A stretch of DNA of 64,000 nt, taken from assembly GCA_019416935.1 (NCBI GenBank), contig DXWI01000008.1:1-64000 (forward strand), in the 5' to 3' direction. Below the pieces are notes generated by a model. It was not told where the DNA came from and did no database searches. It saw nothing but the letters and a program-made list of their open reading frames with translations. Position numbers and translations under genes: made by a program. The stretch is from Clostridiales bacterium. Its GTDB lineage: Bacteria > Bacillota > Clostridia > Christensenellales > CAG-138. Shown piece by piece: positions 32,036 through 40,493 of the stretch; positions within the stretch are counted from its first letter, which is position 1, and the number at the start of each line of letters is the position of its first letter.

Positions 32036-33425
32036 ATGTATCAACCGGAACAACCGATCTTTGATGAACAGCCGAAAAGCAATATCAAGCTGAACTACGG
32101 CATCGACGAGCATCCGAAATCCTGGTGGACGACGCTGTATCTGGCATTGCAGATCACGCTGGTCGACTTTACTCCGTTCATCTGGGCCGCCTCGTTTGTC
32201 GGGATAGCCGGTCTGCCTGAAACCGTGATCCCAGTCATGATCGCCGCCTGCTTATCTCCATGGGCATCGGCACGCTGCTGCAAACGACCATCGGCAATCG
32301 CCTCCCCATCGTGCAGGGGCCGTCCGCCTCTCTGGTCTCCGCCATGGGCAGCGTTACCGCTGTATACGGCATGCCCGCCGCATGGGGCTCCATCATCGTT
32401 GGCGGCCTGCTGGAAGCGGCGGTAGGCGCCGGACGGCTGATGAGCAAGATCCGCAAATTCATCCCGCCCGTTGTCGTCGGCGCGGTTGTGGCGAGCATCG
32501 GCTTCGTTGCCACGAAGCTGGCCGTCACCTGGACATTCTCAAACACGTCCTCCCCCGTCTATCTGATCCTTGCGCTGGTTGCATTTTTGCTTGCGCTGTT
32601 TCTCAAATTCTGCTGCAAGGGCATCCTCTCGCAGGGCTTCATCCTGATCGCGGTCGTGATTGTGGGCGTCATCGGCGGCTCCTGCTGCGGCGTCATGAAT
32701 TGGCAGTCCGTGCTGGATGCGGAATGGTTCGCACTTCCCCGCATCTTCCCGTTTAAGGACTTCCCCGGCGTCGGTACCGGCAAAGCCATTGCGATCATTG
32801 GCGCGGCCATTCTGGGCGGTCTATCCGGCTATATCGGCTCCATGTTCGAATCCGTGGGCGACTATGCCGCCACCTGCGCCGCCTGCGATACCACGTTCCG
32901 CGTCCGGCACATCGACCGGGGCATCATGGCGGAGGGTCTGAGCTGCGTGGTCTCCGGCGTAATCGGCGCTCTGCCGGTAACGAGCTATACGCAGAACATC
33001 GGCATCGTCGCCGCCACCGGCGTCGCTTCCCGCCGCGTCACGCGCATTGCGGCCGTCCTGTTCCTGCTCTACGGTCTGTGTCCGAAGTTGGCGGCGCTTC
33101 TTGCCGCAATCCCCGTCCGGTTATCGGTGCGGTATTCCTGATCACGGCCGCTACGATCATGTTCTCCGGTCTGGATCTCGTGATCTCATCGGAGCGCACG
33201 CAGAAAAACACGATCATTGCGGGCACGACGCTCGGCGCATCGGTCATGATCCCCTACTTCGTTACAACCGCAGGCAAGGCTTGGGCCAGCACCCTGCCAG
33301 CCTTCCTCAACATGTTCGTCAACAGCAATATCTTCATTGCGGTCGTCATGGGCGTTCTGCTCAACCTGCTGCTGAATGTTGCGTTTCGGCCGAAGAAGGA
33401 ACGCGAAAAAACCGACAAAAGCTGA
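32036..33425 (+). pseudogene. NCS2 nucleobase:cation symporter, two frameshifts
   Basis: ATG 32036 (MYQPEQPIFDEQ) after AAGGAGAA. The protein runs to IPVMIAA in one frame, resumes one frame over as LISMGIGTLLQTTIGN near 32248, continues to LLAAIP, and resumes again as RPVIGAVFLITAA near 33115, ending at 33425. Each break is repaired by adding one base in a C run (GCCGCC-TG at about 32246; CCCC at about 33112). The assembled frame is a full-length xanthine/uracil permease-family protein (about 463 residues, about 12-14 membrane segments, YIGSMFESVGDYAATCAAC motif). Translation as read would be truncated. Confidence 0.8.
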
Positions 33426-33956
33426 GATGGAAAGCGGAGGTTGCCGTGCTTGTTCGCGGCAACCTCTTTATACTATAAGGAAGGAGGCGATGAACACGCC
33501 ATAGCCGCCATCATGCAGACCTTATGTGACAGAGAGCGTCGTCTCGCATCAACCGGAACAACCGATTCTCCAGGAACGCCGACAGCTTCTAACGGGCCGC
33601 ACCTTCAGACTGCTTTTTAAGCTGCCCCCACCGCGGAGGCTATCGCGTTCGGACGCGCTGACGGCCGGTGACGAAAGGCCATGCCTTACCTCCCTGCCTC
33701 CGCCGGCATTCTCGGGCCTGTTTTGCCGGATCGGTGCCACGCAATGTCCTTGAACCGGACGACTGCCCCCGTTCGCCAACAGACCTCGCGCGCCTGCGCA
33801 TTCCCAGGTTCTCTCGGGTTTCCGCTTTTCCGCCTCGTTCGGTCATCTGCCCCCCGCTCGGCCCTTCCCGGCCTACCTCGCCTTCCCTTGCGTTTCTCAA
33901 GTCCTTGCATTGAACCAACAAAGACCATTGTAAAACTAACCATGGGAGGAAGCACT
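33426..33956. other. 531-base gap with terminator and a permease N-terminus relic
   Basis: No intact gene. Contains the terminator at 33437-33470, an AAGGAGG site followed by only a four-codon frame (ATG 33490), and at about 33545-33590 a stretch coding HQPEQPILQE that repeats the start of the upstream permease (19 identical bases, ATCAACCGGAACAACCGAT). The remainder is C-rich with no recognisable protein. Confidence 0.55.
33437..33470 (+). terminator. Terminator after the first NCS2 permease
   Basis: GAGGTTGCCG pairs with CGGCAACCTC (10 bp) around a 10-base loop, followed by TTTA. Confidence 0.75.
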
Positions 33957-35334
33957 ATGAAGCTCATCTATAACATTGAAGATCGGCCGAAACTTACTCA
34001 AACACTGGTATTTGCCTTTCAGCAGATGATCGCCATCATGGCCGCCACCATTTTGGTGTCAATGATCATCAGCAGCGTTGGGCTGCAGCTCGATCCGGCG
34101 GCCGCACTGTTCGGAGCCGGCGCCGGGACGCTGTTCTATGTGTTCTTTACCAGAAAACGATCGCCCGTCTTTCTGGGCAGTTCATTCACTTTTATCGGGG
34201 CAATGTCCGCTGCAGTCACCATGAATTACGGCTACTAGGGGCTGATTCTGGGCTGCGTATTCGCCGGCCTCGTATACGTCGTCATTGCTATCATCGTGAA
34301 GTCCACCGGATCGGGCTGGGTAAACAAGCTCATGCCGCCCGTCATCATCGGGCCGATTGTGGCGCTGATCGGACTGAGCCTATCGAGCACCGCCACAAGC
34401 TGGGTCATGACCAACAATAGCAATTACAATTGGGTATCCATCCTGATCGGCCTCTTCACGTTCTTCCTGATTGTCTTCGTTTCTATTAAAGATACGAAGA
34501 TGATGTGAAGCTCATTCCGTTCATCATCGGCATCGGCGGCGGCTATATTCTGGCGCTCGTCATAACGCTGATCGGTCGTGCATGCAAGGTTGAATGCATG
34601 CAGGTGCTCAGCTTTGCCGCATTTGAACGCACGTTCACCCCGTTTACGGCGGCGAGCATTCTGGACTATCCGAAGTTCACGTTTTTGCAGGCCATCCGCA
34701 GCGGTGGGCAATACCCCATCGATGGGGCCGCCATCGCCAATATTGCGCTGCTTTATGCGCCCATCGGCGTGGTTGAACTGGCACAGCACGTTGCCGATCA
34801 CAAAAATCTCGGCTATATCGTCGGGCGCGATCTGATCCAGGATCCCGGTTTGGACCGTACCCTCATCGGTGACGGTGTAGGTTCCATGATCGGTTCTTTC
34901 TTCGGCGGCTGCGCAAACACAACCTATGGAGAATCCATTGGCTGCGTTGCCTTGACCGGAAATGCTTCCATCATTTCCATCATATTTGCCAGCATCGGCT
35001 GCATGCTGCTCTCATTCCTTGCCCCATTCGTCGCGCTGATCAACAGCATTCCTTTCTGCGTCATGGGCGGCGCTTGCATTGCCCTGTACGGTTTTATTGC
35101 CGTAAGCGGTCTGAATATGCTGCATCAGGTCAATTTGAACGACAATCGCAACCTGTATGTCGTCAGTGCCATCCTGGTGTGCGGTATCGGCGGAATGCTC
35201 TTCAAATTCGGCCAAACCAGATCACGGGCGGTGCGCTGCTGGAGGTCACTGCGCTTGCCGCTGCGTTGATCGTTGGCCTGGTCACCAAACTGATCGTTGG
35301 TCTGGATAAATCGCCGCAGGATCCGGCGGAATAA
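33957..35334 (+). pseudogene. Second NCS2 (uracil/xanthine-type) permease, broken
   Basis: ATG 33957 (MKLIYNIEDRPKLTQTL) with GGGAGG upstream. The frame meets TAG at 34236-34238 (NYGY-stop-GLILGCVF, same frame after), then shifts at about 34503 (KMM/KLIPFIIG; one G missing from TGG) and at about 35213 (FKFG/NQITGGALL; one C missing). Combined, it is a near full-length UraA-like symporter of about 460 residues: SPVFLGSSFTFIG and GCANTTYGESIGC are family motifs. Three independent lesions make real decay likely, although two are homopolymer indels. Confidence 0.82.
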
Positions 35335-35372
35335 TCCGGGTCACAAAGTATCCACGTTGTTGCCATTTGGGT

Positions 35373-35401
35373 TTGAAAGGGCGGCCCGCATATGGTATAG
35401 T
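35373..35401 (+). promoter_or_regulatory. Sigma-A promoter of the IclR regulator
   Basis: TTGAAA (35373-35378) and TATAGT (35396-35401), exact 17-base spacing, 24 bases before the start codon. Confidence 0.7.
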
Positions 35402-35425
35402 AAACAAAAAGGAGACAGACACGCC

Positions 35426-36232
35426 ATGCCCACCAATCAGGTGCAGTCCCTGCAGCGCGCCATCGAGCTGCTCGAAGCGCTCGAAGCGGGACAGCACGCG
35501 CTGTCCATCCATGAGCTGTGTGAGCGCACCAAGCTCCCCAAGAGCACCATCCATCGCCTGCTTTCGACCATGCGGGACGCTGGCCTTGTTGAGCAGCTTC
35601 AGGACGGGCGCTACGCGCTCGGCCTGAAGCTGTTTGAGCTTGGCTGCTCCGCCGGCTGCACGCGCGATGTTACTGCGATCGCCAAGCCGTACATGCAGGC
35701 CGTTTCAACCGAAACGAACGAGTCCACCAGTCTGGCGCTGCTGACGCGCGGAGAAGCGCTGATCCTCTCCTTCATTGAATCGCCCAGTGCGTTCCACGTC
35801 GTGTCCCGCGTCGGCGCGAAGCTGCCGGCCCACTGCACGGTGCAGGGCAAGATCATGCTGGCCTACATGACAAAGAACGAGGTGCGGCGCATCCTCGCCG
35901 AGCACGGCATGCAGGCATATACCTCCACGACGCTGCGCACGCTTGAAGAGCTTGAACCCGAGCTGGAGCGCATCCGCGCGCAGGGATACGCCGTGGACAA
36001 CAGCGAGTTTCATGTCGGTCTCTCCTCCGTGGCCGCGCCCATCTACGACGATAAGGGCCATGTCTGTTATTCGTTTGCCATCGTGAGCATGTTTCACCGC
36101 ATCGGTTCACCGGAATTTGTCCGGGCCACGGAGCTCGCGCTGGCCGCCGCGCGCGATATTTCCCGGGCGCTCGGGTATGTCGGCGGCGCGTTTGACCATA
36201 TCCGTTCGAGCGTACCGCATCTGCGCGGCTGA
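35426..36232 (+). CDS. IclR-family transcriptional regulator
   Basis: A 268-residue regulator: N-terminal winged helix (about residues 6-65, QSLQRAIELLEAL and LPKSTIHRLLSTM) and a C-terminal effector domain with SRVGAKLPAHCTVQGKIMLAY, the conserved ligand-pocket block, and VDNSEFHVGLSSVAAPIYD. IclR proteins usually control small-molecule catabolic genes next door, here the cytosine-deaminase-like enzyme and the permeases. ATG 35426 follows AAAAAGGAG with slightly long spacing; own promoter. Confidence 0.92.
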   Translation: MPTNQVQSLQRAIELLEALEAGQHALSIHELCERTKLPKSTIHRLLSTMRDAGLVEQLQDGRYALGLKLFELGCSAGCTRDVTAIAKPYMQAVSTETNESTSLALLTRGEALILSFIESPSAFHVVSRVGAKLPAHCTVQGKIMLAYMTKNEVRRILAEHGMQAYTSTTLRTLEELEPELERIRAQGYAVDNSEFHVGLSSVAAPIYDDKGHVCYSFAIVSMFHRIGSPEFVRATELALAAARDISRALGYVGGAFDHIRSSVPHLRG

Positions 36233-36280
36233 TTCGGCTCTTTCTGCGGCAAAATATTGATTTTTCCCCACAATTAGGGA

Positions 36281-36309
36281 TTGACAGACAGATTCCTCTT
36301 TGATAAACT
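36281..36309 (+). promoter_or_regulatory. Sigma-A promoter of rplM-rpsI
   Basis: TTGACA (36281-36286) and TAAACT (36304-36309), 17-base spacing. The about 90-base leader that follows could hold an L13-type autoregulatory structure, which I cannot confirm by eye. Confidence 0.8.
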
Positions 36310-36406
36310 GTTCGGTGTGCCATCCGGTGGATTGCGTTCACAGCCCCGTTCGTGACCGACTTGATTGGCTGCCGATTTGATGAATATTTTGTTTGGAGGA
36401 ATCGCC

Positions 36407-36838
36407 ATGAAAACCTATATGGCCAAAGGCGAAACCGTTGAGCGCAACTGGTACGTTGTCGACGCGGAAGACATGATCCTTGGTCGTCTCTCGTCGCAGG
36501 TAGCAGCCATTCTCAGGGGTAAGCATAAGCCCACATATACGCCCCATGTCGATACGGGCGATCACGTCATCATCGTCAACGCTGCCAAGGTTCGCATGAC
36601 CGGCCGCAAGCTTGATCAGAAGAAGTATTACCACCACACCGGTTATCCGGGCGGACTGAAGGAGATCTCCTATCGCCATCTGCTCGAGACGAAGCCGGAG
36701 TTTGCTGTTTACGAGTCCATTCGCCGCATGATGCCGAAGGGCCCGCTCGGCCGCCAGATGCTCAAGAAGGTCCGCATTTATGCCGGTCCGACGCATAACA
36801 ACGCCGCGCAGAAGCCCGAAACGCTCGTGCTCAAGTAA
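36407..36838 (+). CDS. rplM: 50S ribosomal protein L13
   Basis: A 143-residue early-assembling large-subunit protein. Typical blocks: [41 protein letters not shown] and [13 protein letters not shown] 36407 with TTTGGAGGAA upstream. First gene of the universal rplM-rpsI pair. Confidence 0.98.
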   Translation: MKTYMAKGETVERNWYVVDAEDMILGRLSSQVAAILRGKHKPTYTPHVDTGDHVIIVNAAKVRMTGRKLDQKKYYHHTGYPGGLKEISYRHLLETKPEFAVYESIRRMMPKGPLGRQMLKKVRIYAGPTHNNAAQKPETLVLK

Positions 36839-36855
36839 AAGAGGAGGAAACGAAC

Positions 36856-37248
36856 ATGGCTATCACCCAGTATCTTGGCACCGGTAGACGGAAAAAGTCC
36901 GTTGCGCGCGTTCGCTTGCTCCCCGGCACCGGCAACATCACGATCAACAAGCGCGATATCGACGATTACTTCGGTCTCGAAACGCTCAAGATGATCGTCC
37001 GCGCTCCCCTGAACCTGACCGGTACGCTGTCGAAGTTTGACGTCAACGTCAACGTTTACGGCGGCGGCACCACCGGACAGGCCGGCGCAATCCGCCACGG
37101 CGTTTCCCGTGCGCTGATCGTTGCCGATCCGGAGCTGCGCGGCGTTCTCAAGAAGGCCGGCTTCCTGACCCGCGATCCGAGAATGAAGGAGCGCAAAAAG
37201 TACGGTCTGCATGCAGCCCGCCGCGCGCCGCAGTTCTCCAAGAGATAA
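36856..37248 (+). CDS. rpsI: 30S ribosomal protein S9
   Basis: A 130-residue small-subunit protein whose C-terminal tail (QFSKR) reaches the P-site tRNA. Typical [14 protein letters not shown] start and [14 protein letters not shown] block. Lies 17 bases after rplM with AGAGGAGG upstream; followed by a terminator at 37282. Confidence 0.98.
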   Translation: MAITQYLGTGRRKKSVARVRLLPGTGNITINKRDIDDYFGLETLKMIVRAPLNLTGTLSKFDVNVNVYGGGTTGQAGAIRHGVSRALIVADPELRGVLKKAGFLTRDPRMKERKKYGLHAARRAPQFSKR

Positions 37249-37281
37249 GCGGACGCAATCAACCATACACTACCAAAGAGC

Positions 37282-37317
37282 AGCACTCTCCGCCCGTCGG
37301 AGGGTGCTCTTTTTTTC
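37282..37317 (+). terminator. Terminator of rplM-rpsI
   Basis: AGCACTCTCCG pairs with CGGAGGGTGCT (11 bp) around 5 bases, followed by TTTTTTT. Confidence 0.92.
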
Positions 37318-37333
37318 GGTCTGCGCTTGCGGC

Positions 37334-37424
37334 TTCCGGTCGCGCACAGAAGGCCGACCGCCATGAGCAGCCCTTAACGCTTCCAGACGGCTTCCCATTT
37401 CCGGCCGCGCACAGAAGGCCGACC
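37334..37424 (+). repeat. 26-base direct repeat pair, 65-base period
   Basis: TTCCGGTCGCGCACAGAAGG at 37334 and TTCCGGCCGCGCACAGAAGG at 37399 start two 26-base copies that differ at one base, lying between the rpsI terminator and the RibD-like gene. Confidence 0.7.
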
Positions 37425-37569
37425 ATCGACTGCCGCAAGGATGCAAAAGCAGGCGACTGCCGTTTTTCGGTGTGCGATTCTTGTCTGTACAGGTCTGTGC
37501 AGCCGCGCGGAATCTATGCTATACTGCAACCAACTGCCACGCAAAGGCCGCTTGTACAAGGAGAAGGCG

Positions 37570-38262
37570 ATGCAAAACCGTCCCGTTACCACCCTGTTCC
37601 TGCTCATGTCCGTCGATGGGAAGATCAGCACGGGCGCTTCGGATGCGCTCGATGTCGATCGCGACTTTCCGGCAATCGAGGGCGTAAAGGAAGGCCTGCA
37701 CCAGTACTATGCAATCGAACAAACCACCGATCTTTGGTCGCTCAACTCCGGAAGAGTACAGGAAAAGGTCGGCGTGAACCAACACGCGCTGCCCGAAAAG
37801 GGGCCCGTTTCCTTCGTCGTCATCGATAACGTGCATTTGACCGCCCACGGCGTTCAATACTTCTGCGCGCTGTCAAAAGAATTTGTTCTGGTCACAACCA
37901 ACCCCACGCACCCGGCTTTCTCTATTGCTTCCGATAATCTGCGCATCCTGTTTCAGCGGGAGCTGGATCCGGCGAGCATGCTAATCGAGCTCAAGGAACG
38001 CTTCGGATGCGACCGGATTACCATCCAGACGGGCGGAATGCTCAATGGGATGTTCCTCCGTGAAAAACTGTTGGACTTCGTGGACCTCGTGGTCGCGCCC
38101 GTTCTGGTTGGCGGAAAGGATACGCCAACCGTGATCGATGGGCGCTCGTTGCTGCATAGCAGTGAGCTGTTCTAGCTCGGCGTGCTTCGCCTGATCAGCG
38201 CCGAAGTGTTGGAGCACCCCTATCTGCGGCTGCGCTATGCCGTGGTTCGGCAGCCAAGCTGA
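37570..38262 (+). pseudogene. RibD C-terminal (dihydrofolate-reductase-like) protein with in-frame TAG
   Basis: ATG 37570 after AAGGAGAAGG. The protein opens RPVTTLFLLMSVDGKISTG, the signature of RibD C-terminal/5-amino-6-uracil reductase-like proteins, and has ITIQTGGMLNGMFLRE and DLVVAPVLVGGKDTPTV. TAG at 38173-38175 stops it after 201 residues (HSSELF), but the same frame goes on with LGVLRLISAEVLEHPYLRLR to TGA at 38262, the normal family C-terminus (230 residues). One substitution (for example CAG or AAG to TAG) explains it; the product would lose its last beta strands. Confidence 0.75.
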
Positions 38263-38337
38263 GCATATCCAAAGGGTTTCCGGTGTTTTGTGTCCATAAC
38301 ACGCCGTACTTTTGTGCTCTGCGGCAGCGTGGCATTG

Positions 38338-38369
38338 AAAGCGGCATGGTCCTTGTGCCATGCCGCTTT
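38338..38369. terminator. 12-bp palindrome between convergent genes
   Basis: AAAGCGGCATGG pairs perfectly with CCATGCCGCTTT around 8 bases, with A/T ends on both sides; probably a shared terminator for the RibD-like gene (plus) and cotJC (minus) though T-runs are only three long. Confidence 0.6.
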
Positions 38370-38440
38370 GAACGAGATTCTGTTATTACTGCCGCGTTCA
38401 GGCGGCGCCTCATGCCGTGATTTTCCCTTTATAGCGTCGT

Positions 38441-39037
38441 TTACCTGCACCGGCGGTTCCTGCACCGGCATGCGCAGGCCGGCGCATGCATGTTCTGCAA
38501 AATATCGAGGCACTCGCCGAAGCGCTGATAATGCACGATCTCCCTTTCGCGAAGGAAAAACAGCGGCTCAATGATCTGCTCGTTGTTGGTCATGTTCATC
38601 AAGTGCTCATAGGTCGCCCGCGCCTTTTGCTCTGCTGCCATATCCTCCGAGATATCCGCGATCGGATCGCCCGTGCACTGGATATAGGCCGCAGTGAACG
38701 GAATGCCGTTCGGATCAACTGGAAACACGCCGTGATTGTGGATGACATAATACCCGTCGAGCCCTGCGGCCTTCAGTTCCTCACACGTTGCACCCGTCAT
38801 GCTCTGATGAATCATCGCGCCGATCATTTCCCAATGCGCCATTTCCTCAGTGCCGATATCCGTGAGCGTTGCCCGGATGCGGTCATCCGGCATGGAGTAG
38901 CGCTGGGTCAGGTAGCGAAGCGAGGCCGCGAGTTCGGAGTCCGGCCCGCCGTACTGCGCCATGAGCAATTTGGCCATTTTCACGTCGGGCTTGGTGATGT
39001 TGACCGGATATTCCAACCGTTTTTCATAAATCCACAT
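38441..39037 (-). CDS. cotJC: Spore coat protein CotJC (manganese-catalase family)
   Basis: A 198-residue ferritin-like protein: MWIYEKRLEYPVNI start, Mn ligands in DIGTEEMAHWEMIGAMIHQ and the helix with SEDMAAEQKARATYEHL plus REREIVHYQRFGE. Known role: inner spore coat, possible peroxide protection. The C-terminal tail HAPACACRCRNRRCR is unusually Cys/Arg rich. GTAAGGAGGG precedes ATG 39037. Third gene of cotJABC. Confidence 0.94.
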   Translation of the reverse strand: MWIYEKRLEYPVNITKPDVKMAKLLMAQYGGPDSELAASLRYLTQRYSMPDDRIRATLTDIGTEEMAHWEMIGAMIHQSMTGATCEELKAAGLDGYYVIHNHGVFPVDPNGIPFTAAYIQCTGDPIADISEDMAAEQKARATYEHLMNMTNNEQIIEPLFFLREREIVHYQRFGECLDILQNMHAPACACRCRNRRCR

Positions 39038-39049
39038 ATGCTGCCCTCC

Positions 39050-39298
39050 TTACAGTTCCCATGGCCATTTTTGAAATACCCAGCTACCGGCTTCCGTCGG
39101 TGATTGACCGAAATTCATCAGCGGTCCGTACTGCTGTTCATACCGTTCAATCAACTGCTGCAGCTTGATGGAATATGACAAATAGTCCGCCTTTGCCATC
39201 GCATCATCCGGATGCGTATCCAGGTAAAGCCGCAATTCTACGCAGGCAAACCGCGCTTCACCGATCTTCTCAAGCAGGGCCCGTTCCATTGCATCCAT
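39050..39298 (-). CDS. cotJB: Spore coat protein CotJB
   Basis: An 82-residue coat protein: FACVELRLYLDTHPDD and YGPLM....WPWEL ending are typical of CotJB. Start at ATG 39298 overlaps the cotJA stop by one base (TGATG), coupling translation. It assembles the CotJ complex with CotJA and CotJC. Confidence 0.92.
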   Translation of the reverse strand: MDAMERALLEKIGEARFACVELRLYLDTHPDDAMAKADYLSYSIKLQQLIERYEQQYGPLMNFGQSPTEAGSWVFQKWPWEL

Positions 39299-39567
39299 CA
39301 GCAGCACCCCCCTACATAATCGCTCGCCAGTTCTGGAAACAGGGTTCCTCGCCGCAGCGCTTCGCCGGGACAGAACCCCGCGCGGTATTCCTGAACCGGA
39401 AAATAAACCATTGCCAGTGCGCAGCCGCCGACATCACCCGCCGCGGTACAGCCATCCTCACCGACGTTCCCGGCCACAACGATGTTATCCGCCGCGAGCG
39501 GGTCCACCGCCGGAACCGGACTGGTAAAGCAGCAGGCGTCCCCAGCGGAATATGTGTTTTGCACCAT
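39298..39567 (-). CDS. cotJA: Spore coat-associated protein CotJA
   Basis: An 89-residue protein with the CotJA core AMVYFPVQEYRAGFCPGEAL followed by RRGTLFPELASDY. The N-terminal half is longer than usual and rich in Gly, Ala and Cys. Start at ATG 39567 with GGGAGG 8 bases upstream; the preceding TTG is not needed. First gene of the mother-cell (sigma-E in known species) cotJ operon. Confidence 0.9.
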   Translation of the reverse strand: MVQNTYSAGDACCFTSPVPAVDPLAADNIVVAGNVGEDGCTAAGDVGGCALAMVYFPVQEYRAGFCPGEALRRGTLFPELASDYVGGCC

Positions 39568-39697
39568 CAAATCATCCTCCCTTGCATGATGTCAGTTTAC
39601 TGCATACTATGATGTTGGATGGATGCGTGTGCAAGGCGGACGGATGGACGACGGCGGCTGCATATGCTAGAATGGGTATCATTGGTTTGGAGGATTC

Positions 39698-40207
39698 ATG
39701 AACATCAGAGTTTATCGCACGGCGGATTGCCCCATGCTCCTGCAGCTCTTCTACGATACCGTACACACGGTGAACGCAAGGGACTATTCCCCGGAGCAGC
39801 TCGCTGTCTGGGCGACGGGAAACGTGGATGCGGCCGCTTGGGACCGCTCCTTTTTGCAGCATCATACGCTCGTGGCGGAGGAAGCCGGTCAGGTGCTCGG
39901 CTTTGGGGACATGCATGCGGACGGTTATCTCGACAGGCTGTACGTCCACCGCGATTTTCAGCGTCGGGGCGTGGCGTCCGCGATAGTGCTGCAGCTTGAA
40001 GAATATGCCAGAGCGCGCGGTGTCACCCGCTTTACCACATACGCCTCAATCACCGCGCGGTCGTTTTTTGAGCGGCACGGCTATATGGTTCTCCAAAGCA
40101 ACGAGGTTGTCCGCTCCGGCGTCTCCCTCACCAACTATTGGATGGAAAAGCAGGTTGGAACCGCCCCATCCGCTCCACAACCAGATCTGTACATAAAACG
40201 CTTTTGA
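39698..40207 (+). CDS. GNAT-family N-acetyltransferase
   Basis: A 169-residue acetyltransferase: acetyl-CoA loop HRDFQRRGVASAIV (R/Q-x-x-G-x-G/A) at about residues 87-100, and FFERHGYMVL near the C-terminus. The opening DCPMLLQLFYDTVHTVN matches the YafP-type group. Substrate unknown. ATG 39698 with TTTGGAGG upstream; a TAGAAT -10-like box lies just before. Confidence 0.87.
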   Translation: MNIRVYRTADCPMLLQLFYDTVHTVNARDYSPEQLAVWATGNVDAAAWDRSFLQHHTLVAEEAGQVLGFGDMHADGYLDRLYVHRDFQRRGVASAIVLQLEEYARARGVTRFTTYASITARSFFERHGYMVLQSNEVVRSGVSLTNYWMEKQVGTAPSAPQPDLYIKRF

Positions 40208-40215
40208 ACGGTCAA

Positions 40216-40460
40216 GGACCCGCGATCCTGCGGGCCATCAGCCTGCCAAAATGGGCAACAGGCGAACCGCTCTGGCGGTCCGCGCACGAGAATTGCGAGG
40301 GAAGAACCATAGAATCTGTCAAAAACGGCGGCGTGCACGACGGTTTTGACACCTTACTTGGAGGTTTGCGGCGTCGAATCTCCAAGTGAAGCCTGCCGCA
40401 GCAGTACCCCGTAAAACAAAGTTTTTGACGATCTGAGGGCCCGCAATCCTGCGCGGACCC
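40216..40460 (-). repeat. Dispersed structured repeat, copy C with flanking hairpins
   Basis: Core 40262-40436 is the reverse complement of copy D (55198-55375): matches include GAACCGCTC-GGCGGT-CGCGCACGA, GAAGAACCATA and the tail GCCTGCCGCAGCA. The core hairpin GTCAAAA...TTTTGAC is kept with different apical bases. It is bracketed by two similar palindromes, GACCCGCGATCCTGCGGGCC (40216) and GGGCCCGCAATCCTGCGCGG (40437). It fills the gap between the GNAT gene and the convergent lipoprotein gene. Confidence 0.75.
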
Positions 40461-40493
40461 TTTTCATACTTCTATATCCCGCCCTGTTCCGGT

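Noticed and set aside
33526..33753. 75-codon frame with QPEQPI near its start
   Set aside because: Only the first few codons resemble a permease; the rest is C-rich and without membrane segments, so it is a relic, not a gene.
36310..36406. L13-leader RNA before rplM
   Set aside because: The position is right and GC-rich stems are possible, but I could not match the consensus by eye, so it is only mentioned with the promoter.
34236..38175. Genome-wide TAG recoding, suggested by two in-frame TAG codons
   Set aside because: The nitrilase, metal ATPase and spoVAE genes end naturally at TAG, so TAG is a normal stop here.
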